The position numbers and the translations under genes were made by a program. DNA of 64,000 nucleotides from Azotobacter vinelandii CA (lineage in GTDB: Bacteria; Pseudomonadota; Gammaproteobacteria; Pseudomonadales; Pseudomonadaceae): contig NC_021149.1 in the NCBI RefSeq assembly GCF_000380335.1, positions 3,710,501 through 3,774,500 on the forward strand, given 5' to 3'. Position 1 is the first letter of the stretch. Each line of letters begins with the position of its first letter. The notes beneath the pieces are model-generated. The model searched no databases. It saw nothing but the letters and a program-made list of their open reading frames with translations, and was not told the DNA's origin. Positions 1-7,906 of this stretch are shown here, one piece after another.

Positions 1-581
1 CTATGACGACGCTGGCGGTTGTAGTCGGTTTCGATGTATTCGAACACGGTTTGACGCATCTGGGCATGCGTACCGAAGCGTTCCCCATGGATGCACTCGA
101 CCTTCAGACTGTGAAAGAAGCTTTCGGCACAGGCGTTGTCGTAGCAATTGCCCTTCGCGCTCATGCTGCCGCGCAGCCGATGGGCACGAAGCAGTTCCCG
201 ATAGGCCGCCGAACAGTACTGGCTGCCTCGATCCGTATGCACGATCACGCCTTGAGGCTGCTTGCGCCGCCACAGGGCCATGCGCAGGGCATCGCAGGCC
301 AGCTCGGCCGTCATGCGCTCGTTCATGGCCCAGCCGATCACCCTGCGCGAGTACAGGTCGATGATCACGGCCAGATACAACCAGCCTTCTTCCGTACGCA
401 GGTAAGTCATGTCGCCCACCCACTTCCGGTTGGGCGCCGCTGCCGTGAAGTCCTGCCGGAGCAGGTTGTCCGCCACCGGTAGTGAGTGCCTGGAATTCGT
501 GGTGGCCTTGAACTTCCTGGCAGCCCTGGCCCGCAGTCCCTGGCGTCGCATCGAAGCAGCCACGGTCTTGCGATTGCAGGG
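1..581 (-). pseudogene. IS3-family transposase OrfB, C-terminal part (interrupted by IS21, cut at window edge)
   Basis: The minus strand reads an uninterrupted rve/DDE integrase core starting [19 protein letters not shown]. The catalytic residues are visible: Asp in VGDMTYL, Asp in VHTDRGSQY and Glu in [11 protein letters not shown]. The fragment ends at the window edge in [11 protein letters not shown], just before the usual OrfB C-terminus. It has no start codon of its own because the N-terminal portion lies on the far side of the IS21 copy. A long open frame in another phase covers the same bases but shows no family similarity. Confidence 0.88.
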
Positions 582-610
582 TGTCAACGCCGACTGAAAA
601 CTGACCCACC
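582..610. repeat. IS21 left terminal inverted repeat
   Basis: 29 bases starting TGTCAACGCCGACTG and ending CTGACCCACC. It pairs with the inverse of 2509-2537 with about six mismatches. It lies directly beyond the istB 3' end. Confidence 0.8.
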
Positions 611-649
611 TTGGCCCTTATTTGCCGAAGTAATAATGACCCACCTGGA

Positions 650-2451
<1,802 letters not shown>

Positions 2452-2508
2452 GGGCGGCCTCGAAAAGGCCGCGACGTTAGCCCAGGTGGGTCAATTTTAC
2501 TTCGCTGG

Positions 2509-2537
2509 GGTGGGTCAGTTTTACATCGGCGCTAACA
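2509..2537. repeat. IS21 right terminal inverted repeat
   Basis: 29 bases ending CATCGGCGCTAACA. Read on the minus strand it begins TGTTAGCGCCGATG, matching the left end at 582-610. A second partial copy of the internal motif (TGGGTCAATTTTAC) lies just inside it at about 2487-2500, as is usual for the multiple transposase sites of IS21 ends. Confidence 0.8.
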
Positions 2538-2768
2538 GGGCAGGCCCGAGGCCTTCAGGTCGAGGCATAACCGCGGAGCCCCGCTGCGCCCCTTCCGCTC
2601 GTGGTAGGCCTGAGCTACCAGGCGGTCCAGTTGGGTCTGTTGCTGGCGGCGCTTCGAGAGCGTGCGCGAACACCAGGCGTAGTAGCCGCTGCGGGCAATG
2701 CCCAGCACACGGCACATGACCTTCAGTGGAAACTGCCGAGTATGGGCTTGCATGAAGGCGTACTTCAC
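2538..2768 (-). pseudogene. IS3-family transposase OrfB, N-terminal part
   Basis: Begins with GTG at 2768 (M-KYAFMQAHTRQFPLKVMCRV) and carries the HTH_21-like leader typical of IS3 OrfB (GIARSGYYAWCSR). It runs to ...DLKASGLP, where the IS21 insertion starts. Translation would continue two codons into IS21 and stop. Its start overlaps the OrfA stop, as in intact IS3 elements, where frameshifting makes the OrfAB fusion. It joins in frame to the fragment at 1-581 once IS21 is removed. Confidence 0.88.
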
Positions 2769-3063
2769 TTGAGGCTCTTGGCAAAGTACGCGGCGGCTTT
2801 TTTACGATGGCCAACTCCTCGGACTGTTCGGCCAACAGCCGTTTGAGGCGGGCGTTTTCGTCGGCCAACAACTGCTCGCGCTCGCTGCTGGTCTGGGCCT
2901 GCTGTTTCCTGCTCCGCCAGCCATAGAGCTGGGAGGGGTGCAGCCCAAGCTGTTCGGCCGCTTTGCTGACGCCAATCCGTTCGGCCAAGGTCAGCGCTTC
3001 GTCCTTGTAGGCTTGGGAGTGGCGGATACGGGTTGGTTTCATCGGGCTTGCTTGCCTTGCCAT
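2765..3063 (-). pseudogene. IS3-family OrfA (HTH protein) with a one-base frameshift
   Basis: Starts with ATG at 3063 (MARQASPMKPTRIRHSQAYK) after a GAGGTG ribosome site. It has the HTH_Tnp_1 fold (EALTLAERIGVSKAAEQLGL) and the leucine-zipper segment used for multimerisation (LLADENARLKRLLAEQ). The expected end is KKAAAYFAKSLK, but here that tail lies in another frame: the A-tract near 2802-2807 has six As where seven are needed to read VKKAAAYF. Either a base was lost from the tract, or the copy depends on slippage at A6G. Confidence 0.8.
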
Positions 3064-3103
3064 GGATCACCTCGTTGCAGTGTATCGCTTAACGGGGTGT
3101 CCA

Positions 3104-3399
3104 CTGAGGCTGGGCAAGATCACCACCCGCCCCCGGAACAAATGGCCCAAAGGGAAATGGGCTGGAAGGGGCAATGGAATGGCCCACAAGGGTAAAAGCC
3201 CTACCCGAAAGGGCCTCGTGAACTCGGGGAAAGGCCCCAGGGTTCGCCTACGCGAACCCTGGGGCGAGCAAAGGGCTGGCCCAAGGTCGCCGCTGCCACA
3301 GCCGCTTCTATTGACCAGCTCTCCTTCGTGATGTCGTTGCTGGCCTCGCCAATGATCACTGCTGCGATTACCGCCACGGACCGCGCCAGGGATTACGGG
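3104..3399. other. Gene-free stretch between the IS3 element and the toxin gene
   Basis: About 296 bases with short open frames that show no protein-like features on either strand. The only structure I see is the perfect hairpin at 3235-3264, plus a purine-rich run of AAGGG/GGGAAA motifs at 3145-3235. It may be decayed island sequence. Confidence 0.5.
3235..3264. repeat. Perfect 13-bp inverted repeat (hairpin, loop CTAC)
   Basis: CCCCAGGGTTCGC, then CTAC, then GCGAACCCTGGGG. All 13 pairs match. No T-run follows on either side, so it is not a classical rho-independent terminator. It could be the end of a small mobile element or a protein-binding dyad. Confidence 0.8.
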
Positions 3400-3702
3400 C
3401 TATCTATCAGGATGTGGCAAGGCGGGAGGCCACTGTCGGGCCGTGTGAACCACTGCCATGATCCACACCGTTTCTCCTACCTCATCCAGTTCGTATACCA
3501 GCCGATAGCTTTCATGGGGCAATAGCTCACGGGTACCGGGGATCAGTCCGATCTTGCCTATCTTCGGGAAATCAGCCAACCGGGCGGCAGCTTCGCTAAA
3601 CAGATCGTCCATTTTCAGGGCGGCCCTTGGGTTTTCGATGGCGATGTATTCGACAATATCCGCCCGGTCCTGCTGAGCTGCTTGCACCCATAGAACCTTC
3701 AC
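3400..3702 (-). CDS. Type II toxin, RelE/ParE family
   Basis: 100 residues with the RelE/ParE fold pattern: MKVLWVQAAQQDRADIVEYI at the N-terminus, then the core FPKIGKIGLIPGTRELLPHE, then YRLVYELDEVGETVWIMAVVHTARQWP. The GTRELLPHESYRLVYE block is the best-conserved part of the ParE branch. Its start overlaps the antitoxin gene by 4 bases (3699-3702), so the pair is co-translated. ParE members poison gyrase and RelE members cleave mRNA; sequence alone does not settle which applies here, although the C-terminal HTARQWP favours the ParE/RelE-like stabilisation modules found on islands. Confidence 0.88.
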   Translation of the reverse strand: MKVLWVQAAQQDRADIVEYIAIENPRAALKMDDLFSEAAARLADFPKIGKIGLIPGTRELLPHESYRLVYELDEVGETVWIMAVVHTARQWPPALPHPDR

Positions 3703-4001
3703 ACACCAGCCTCTTTAGCCTGTTTGAGCAGCGTTTCACGACGTGCCGCGGCCTGCGCTTCAACGTCTGCATTCGTGGCGAATTCACCGGCATCCCGCTG
3801 TGCCCGCGCTCGCTGGACCTTGTGGCTCAGATACTCTCGGTACTCATCGGCCTGCCGTTGGCGCTCAATGTAGTCGCGCATCAGTTCACGCACGACTTGA
3901 GAAGCAGGCCGGTCGGCGGCAGCGGCCGCAGCCATGAAGGAGTCCCGCAGTTCGAGCTCCAGTTTCATCGTGAAAATGGCTTTGTTGGTAGACATGGACA
4001 T
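3699..4001 (-). CDS. Type II antitoxin, ribbon-helix-helix type
   Basis: 100 residues. The N-terminal part (IFTMKLELELRDSFMAAAAA, then RPASQVVRELMRDYI) fits a ribbon-helix-helix DNA-binding domain: a beta strand followed by two helices. The C-terminal half is charged (RQRQADEYREYLSHKVQRAR) and would wrap the toxin. It lies upstream of the toxin gene with a 4-base overlap. A near-palindrome just upstream (4015-4035) is the likely autoregulatory operator. The family assignment rests on pattern and context. Confidence 0.82.
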   Translation of the reverse strand: MSMSTNKAIFTMKLELELRDSFMAAAAAADRPASQVVRELMRDYIERQRQADEYREYLSHKVQRARAQRDAGEFATNADVEAQAAARRETLLKQAKEAGV

Positions 4002-4014
4002 CCCCTTGGCGACA

Positions 4015-4035
4015 GGTACTTAACAAGTATATACC
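4015..4035. promoter_or_regulatory. Probable operator and promoter of the toxin-antitoxin pair
   Basis: GGTACTTAACAAGTATATACC is an imperfect palindrome (ACTT-AAC-AAGT core, outer GGTA/TACC). It lies 14-34 bases upstream of the antitoxin ATG. On the minus strand it contains TATATAC, a plausible -10 region. This is the expected position for repression by the ribbon-helix-helix antitoxin. Confidence 0.5.
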
Positions 4036-4095
4036 GGGTAATGCCTGAGGTAAGGGCACAGATGGTCTTCCCTATGCTGCTGGGGATGTTTCCAT

Positions 4096-4389
4096 CTATC
4101 GAAAACTGCTGTCACAGCGCTCTTCTATCCAATGCCGTTCAGAGTCGACAGACACGAGCACATGCGGAATGAATCGCTCGTTGCTCAGCTCCAGCACGGG
4201 AGTGTCGAACTCCCGAAAGCACAGCAGGGCGTCAAATTCCTCGTCGAGGACGATGTAGCGCAGGCGATGCGTGGCGGTATGGCTGGCTGCGACGGCCCAG
4301 CGGGTGACCACGGTGAATTCGCGCAGCGGCTGCGGCGTTTCGACCAGGAAGCCGTCCATGGCTTTCCGGCCGACCTTGCGACAGGCCAC
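4096..4389 (-). CDS. Hypothetical protein, possibly a truncated remnant
   Basis: 97 residues from a GTG at 4389. The open frame continues only four codons upstream before a TAG, and no clear ribosome site precedes it. The sequence (FTVVTRWAVAASHTATHRLR, then YIVLDEEFDALLCFREFD) has ordinary amino-acid composition, unlike most shadow frames here. I recognise no domain. It may be the C-terminal end of a larger gene that lost its start. The opposite strand (4132-4557) is open too but looks less protein-like. Confidence 0.35.
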   Translation of the reverse strand: MACRKVGRKAMDGFLVETPQPLREFTVVTRWAVAASHTATHRLRYIVLDEEFDALLCFREFDTPVLELSNERFIPHVLVSVDSERHWIEERCDSSFR

Positions 4390-4483
4390 CAGGTAGTTCT
4401 AGTTCGGATACGGACGGCGGGCCGTCAGATCATCAGGTGCTGGCTGTCGGTGACGACCCAGGTTTCGGCCTGGACCAGGAACG

Positions 4484-4511
4484 GAACGAACGAACGAACG
4501 AACGAACGAAC
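4484..4511. repeat. Tetranucleotide microsatellite (GAAC)x7
   Basis: Seven perfect GAAC units followed by GAG. It lies in a gene-poor stretch (4390-4663) between a probable gene remnant and the CDS at 4664. On the plus strand it falls inside a weak open frame, where it would encode an (NERT)n repeat. Confidence 0.95.
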
Positions 4512-4663
4512 GAGCAGGCGAGGATCAGGGATGAAAGGCGAGGGATGGTCATGGTGAGCTACCGAGTCAGGAAATCTGTGGCAGTGAACATCGGTAGGAA
4601 AAATGCTGCAGCAGGAAAACGGGAATAGGCTGGGAGCTATTTGCTGGACAGAGGGAGGACTCC

Positions 4664-5140
4664 ATGACCATCGGCATCGCGGTTGATCGGCTTGCCCAGG
4701 CTGTCACCAACGCGAACTTCTATGGGAACCCGAACGTCGAGCTCAATGCGCGCATTCTGCGAGCCCGTGCGGAGGGAGACCCCTGCCGCGACTTCGCCCA
4801 CGGCACGCTCGATGCGGCTTTCGTGCTTCCCGAAGGGACATTCACCCTGCGGATTCGCTGGGAGGCCGAAGGGCAATCGAAGGTCGAGCACGGCTGGATA
4901 TGCCGCGAGGCCCCGCACCTGAGCGGAGGAGGCATCTTCTCCGACGCGCCCATTCTCGACGGGGACAGTGTCCCGCTGTCCGCCGATGCAGACGAACTGG
5001 TGGGCCTCGCCTACGAGTTTTTCTCCTGCCAGGAAATCGAGTCCGCCATCACGCCGGTACTGCCGGTTCGCCCGGAAGGGGAATACGCGGGAACTTCGTT
5101 CAGGCCTTGGCATGGCAGGCGTAAAAGGTGTGGGAGGTGA
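4664..5140 (+). CDS. Hypothetical protein
   Basis: 158 residues, starting at the ATG after a strong GGGAGGA ribosome site (about 4650-4658). The protein (MTIGIAVDRLAQAVTNANFY...) contains a segment with alternating beta-type residues (GTFTLRIRWEAEGQSKVEHG) and a basic tail (RPWHGRRKRCGR). No signal peptide, membrane segment or known motif is seen. A minus-strand open frame of similar length covers the same bases but lacks a ribosome site. It lies in island DNA between the toxin-antitoxin pair and the Fic gene. Confidence 0.55.
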   Translation: MTIGIAVDRLAQAVTNANFYGNPNVELNARILRARAEGDPCRDFAHGTLDAAFVLPEGTFTLRIRWEAEGQSKVEHGWICREAPHLSGGGIFSDAPILDGDSVPLSADADELVGLAYEFFSCQEIESAITPVLPVRPEGEYAGTSFRPWHGRRKRCGR

Positions 5141-5220
5141 ACAGACCCCCGCTGCGACGGCCAGGAGCCGTCTGTCTTGCCTGGACGGCATCTCCTCCAA
5201 CGAGAGGGCCAAAATTTCGG

Positions 5221-5336
5221 CAAAAATTCCCGCATAAAACAGATATTTAAAGCCCCACCATACGTAGATAAGTGATTAAATTACATGGATTTTATAGATA
5301 TAAATTTTTGAAAAAATATCCGCAAAAGGAGGCGCA
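5221..5336 (+). promoter_or_regulatory. AT-rich leader upstream of the Fic gene
   Basis: The DNA turns strongly AT-rich here (e.g. TTATAGATATAAATTTTTG), in sharp contrast to its surroundings, and ends in an ideal ribosome site (AAAGGAGG, 6 bases before the ATG). Several TA-rich -10-like hexamers are present and I cannot choose one. Such AT-rich leaders on islands are typical targets of H-NS-like silencers (MvaT in Pseudomonas); that role is inference. Confidence 0.5.
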
Positions 5337-6539
5337 ATGCCCGCGCAGTTGGTGACCGGGACACATTGGCTTGAGCCGCTGCTGCCGTCCGATTTCCCGT
5401 CCGAGATCCTGAGTATGGCCGAACAGCTTCCCTACCAGGCCGGCAAGCTGGCGGGGATGCTCCCGCCTGAGACCACTGCCTGCGTGGGTGGCCTGCTGCG
5501 GGTGACCAGCAGCTTCTACAGCAATCTGATCGAAGGGCAATTTACCGAGCCGGTCAGCCTGGCGCCCCGTGTGCCGAAACGCAGCCGCAAAGAGCTGACG
5601 GAACTGGCGGTGGCGCACATCGGCGCGCAGGAAGCATTCGAGCGCGCCATCTTGCGGTACAGCACAGTGCCGTGGAGCGAGTTTTTCTCCCCCAGTTTCG
5701 TGGCTCGAATACACCGCCGGCTGTTCGAGTCGGCCACCGAGGAGCAGCTACGCCTTGCCGATGGTGGTCACCTTGCCCCCGGCCAACTGCGCGATGCCGC
5801 CGAGCGGGACGTGATGGTCGGCCAGCATGCGGCTCCGTCCTGGGCGGCGGTCACGCCGATGCTCAACCGGATGCAGCAGGTCTATGGCAGCCCGCCAGAC
5901 GCTCGTACACGCCTTCTGGCGGCCATGGCGTACCACCACCGCTTGGCATGGGTTCACCCCTTCGCCGATGGCAACGGCCGCGTGGTGCGCCTCCTGACAC
6001 ACCTTCAGTTGCACAAGTTGAATCTCTCTTCGCCGCTATGGTCGCTCTCCCGCGGCCTGGCCCGCCGGCAGGAGCAGTATTACGCCCGACTCGCCAATGC
6101 TGACCAGCCACGCCGGGGCGATCTGGATGGACGAGGCCAGCTCACCCAGGCCGGCCTGTTCGAGTTCGTAGGTTTCATGCTGGACACCTGCCTCGACCAG
6201 ATGCGCTACATCGAGGCCGCGATGCGAGTCGGCCAGATGCGCGAACGCTTGGAGAAGATTTTCGCTTGGGAACCTCGGATCAGCTCAGCGGGAGTCAAGC
6301 TGGAGGTCGCCCGTGCGCTGCATGTCCTACTCACCCAAGGCAAGGTGAGCCGAGCCGACTTCAAGGTTTTCACCGGCCTTGGCGAGCGGACGGCGACCGA
6401 CCAGCTCAGGAAGCTCGTCGAGCTGGGGCTGGTCGACAGCCCTACGCCCAAAGCGAGGGAGATTTTTCCCACTCTGCCGGTATGGTTCGCGCAGCAGCTT
6501 TTCCCTGACCTGCACCAAAGGCTTGGGCCGGCGTTGTAG
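5337..6539 (+). CDS. Fic-domain protein (probable AMP transferase) with N-terminal inhibitory helix and C-terminal winged helix
   Basis: 400 residues. The canonical Fic active-site loop HPFADGNGR spans residues 207-215, with His207 as the catalytic base. An inhibitory motif of the [S/T]xxxE[G/N] type, SNLIEG at residues 62-67, lies upstream, which makes this a class II (self-inhibited) Fic enzyme. Family members transfer AMP from ATP to a Ser, Thr or Tyr of a target. The C-terminal 100 residues (SRADFKVFTGLGERTATDQL, RKLVELGLVD) look like a winged-helix DNA-binding domain, common in stand-alone regulatory Fic proteins. No antitoxin partner lies beside it, in line with self-inhibition. It sits on the island after an AT-rich leader. 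Confidence 0.93.
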   Translation: MPAQLVTGTHWLEPLLPSDFPSEILSMAEQLPYQAGKLAGMLPPETTACVGGLLRVTSSFYSNLIEGQFTEPVSLAPRVPKRSRKELTELAVAHIGAQEAFERAILRYSTVPWSEFFSPSFVARIHRRLFESATEEQLRLADGGHLAPGQLRDAAERDVMVGQHAAPSWAAVTPMLNRMQQVYGSPPDARTRLLAAMAYHHRLAWVHPFADGNGRVVRLLTHLQLHKLNLSSPLWSLSRGLARRQEQYYARLANADQPRRGDLDGRGQLTQAGLFEFVGFMLDTCLDQMRYIEAAMRVGQMRERLEKIFAWEPRISSAGVKLEVARALHVLLTQGKVSRADFKVFTGLGERTATDQLRKLVELGLVDSPTPKAREIFPTLPVWFAQQLFPDLHQRLGPAL

Positions 6540-6540
6540 G

Positions 6541-6795
6541 CTAGGGAAAAGATTGCGACAACTTGAGTTTGCGCGCTCGGCTCTTTACTGCTGATAGCGA
6601 TCGATCAAGGGTGACAGCCAAGTCTTCTAGACTGCTTACGGCGTATAGCTGTGCCAGGACCTGATCCTGCTCCCGTGTCCAGCGCGAATGTCCGCCGGCC
6701 TCTCCACGCCGGCCTGCAGGATGTTTTCTCTGGATGCCCAACTTGGCAGCATGGGCATGCACGGCACTGGTCGTCGTGCCCAGCAGCTCTGCACA
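6541..6795 (-). pseudogene. Small helix-turn-helix protein with a lost or unclear start
   Basis: The frame reads AELLGTTTSAVHAHAAKLGI and then RWTREQDQVLAQLYAVSSLE with SLSAVKSRARKLKL: two consecutive helix-turn-helix/Myb-like segments. Similarity extends upstream of the first usable start (GTG at 6762) to an in-frame TGA at 6796-6798, and no ATG or good ribosome site is found. The preceding bases keep the same frame (SLSNYIGKGAA), so a premature stop, perhaps from a small insertion, has probably separated the N-terminus. If translated it would run from 6762. Confidence 0.5.
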
Positions 6796-6830
6796 TCATG
6801 CCGCGCCTTTGCCGATGTAGTTGCTGAGAC

Positions 6831-7100
6831 TTACGGTGCTGTACGATGCTCCCTGGCCAACCAATCCACCGCCGAATCCAGCGCCTCCGGACCGCTGACG
6901 CCTTCGAGTTTCACGGTTTTTCCGGTGCGGTTGTCGGTCAGGAGGCTGGTGAGCGTGGCCGTGATGCCGGCCTGGCGCGCGGACTCGATCTGTCCCTGAA
7001 GCGCCGCCAGGGTCTCCGGCCGTGCCATGCACTCTCGTACCGCATCCTCCGCCCAGGCCGGCACCCAGTCCAGGCCGTCGCTACGCATCAGGGCGAACAC
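6831..7100 (-). CDS. Hypothetical island protein
   Basis: 89 residues from a GTG at 7100; an ATG four codons inside is the alternative start. The sequence (MRSDGLDWVPAWAEDAVREC, then ATLTSLLTDNRTGKTVKLEG) is soluble and mostly helical in character. I recognise no family. It follows, on the same strand, a run of three tiny genes (7688-7125), and precedes the broken helix-turn-helix gene, so it is probably the distal gene of that small operon. The start is uncertain because the open frame extends about 10 codons further without a usual start codon. Confidence 0.5.
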   Translation of the reverse strand: MFALMRSDGLDWVPAWAEDAVRECMARPETLAALQGQIESARQAGITATLTSLLTDNRTGKTVKLEGVSGPEALDSAVDWLAREHRTAP

Positions 7101-7124
7101 GGCGTCGATCGTGGTCCAGAAAAT

Positions 7125-7286
7125 TCACTCCGTCGATGTTGTCGATCCAGTGCTTGACGAACCGCGATATCTTTTTCGAGCCGTTTCTCGTCCATGGGCA
7201 TGCAGGATGACGGCGCCTCCCGCCAGGAAAGCCACCAGCCCGACCGGGATGAGCATGCTTTTCAGATTCGAATTCGATGCCGCCAT
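7125..7286 (-). CDS. Small single-span membrane protein
   Basis: 53 residues (MAASNSNLKSMLIPVGLVAF...) with one hydrophobic segment (MLIPVGLVAFLAGGAVIL, residues 11-28) and a basic, Ser/Thr-rich tail (ETARKRYRGSSSTGSTTSTE). Its ATG overlaps the stop of the upstream gene in a TGATG arrangement (7284-7288), which supports real translation. Function unknown. The topology resembles small accessory proteins encoded near conjugation genes. Confidence 0.55.
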   Translation of the reverse strand: MAASNSNLKSMLIPVGLVAFLAGGAVILHAHGRETARKRYRGSSSTGSTTSTE

Positions 7287-7423
7287 CAGACCGTCCCTCT
7301 GCCGAACGAATACCGGGCCAGGATCGCCATGACATCGATCATGCGGGCGATGCTGCAGGCAGGATCGACGGCCTCGTCCCGGAGCGAGCGCAGCCAGGTC
7401 ATGACGTGTTCGTTGTGTTTCAT
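7286..7423 (-). CDS. Small hypothetical protein
   Basis: 45 residues (MKHNEHVMTWLRSLRDEAVD...), starting after an ideal GGAGGA ribosome site spaced correctly from the ATG. It overlaps the next gene by one base (TGATG). It is predicted helical and soluble, with no recognised family. It is part of a three-gene micro-operon that runs opposite to the relaxase gene. Confidence 0.55.
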   Translation of the reverse strand: MKHNEHVMTWLRSLRDEAVDPACSIARMIDVMAILARYSFGRGTV

Positions 7424-7451
7424 GCTTCCTCCGCAGGGGCGCGCACGATCT

Positions 7452-7688
7452 TCATAGGCAATATCGACCGCGCACAGCAATCCACCACTCATCCGGCAGC
7501 TCGGGTATTGCCCCCTGCTCCTCGGCGAACCGAAGGCATTGCAGGACGGTGGTGATGCCCAGGGAAAAATCATGGTGCCGATCCCTGAGCGCGAAGATCA
7601 GGTGGTTGCCACAGCATTGCCCATCGGCTTCCCGAACCTCGTCCGAACGGAACTCGGCACGGTTCTGAAGAACTTCGTCGTGATTCAT
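7452..7688 (-). CDS. Small hypothetical protein, Cys/Trp-containing
   Basis: 78 residues from the ATG at 7688, which has a GGAGGAG ribosome site seven bases upstream. The sequence (MNHDEVLQNRAEFRSDEVRE) has a central ADGQCCGNHLIFALRDRHHD and a C-terminal PDEWWIAVRGRYC. No family is recognised. The two adjacent Cys and several His residues could bind metal, but no standard motif is present. It is the first gene of the small cluster divergent from the relaxase. Confidence 0.55.
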   Translation of the reverse strand: MNHDEVLQNRAEFRSDEVREADGQCCGNHLIFALRDRHHDFSLGITTVLQCLRFAEEQGAIPELPDEWWIAVRGRYCL

Positions 7689-7906
7689 GGTGGTGCGCTC
7701 CTCCGAATGGTCACACCACCAGCATCCACCGACGTCCGCCCCGAAAGCCATGGAAAATCCACCCTGGCTAGGCCTGGATTTTCACCCGGCCAAAATGATG
7801 GCACTTTGATACAGAAATCCCCCGTCCCGGGCTTAGCCTTTTCCCTTGATGGCACCTGGCCGGATCGAGGAAAAGCCCGCTCCATGACCACGCCATGGAG
7901 CGCCCC

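Noticed and set aside
1..609. 202-codon minus-strand frame at the left edge
   Set aside because: The true transposase reading is in another phase, which shows the DDE residues; this frame has no recognisable features.
4132..4557. Plus-strand open frame carrying the (NERT)n repeat
   Set aside because: No ribosome site, unusual composition, and overlaps a better-looking minus-strand frame; kept only as context for the GAAC repeat.
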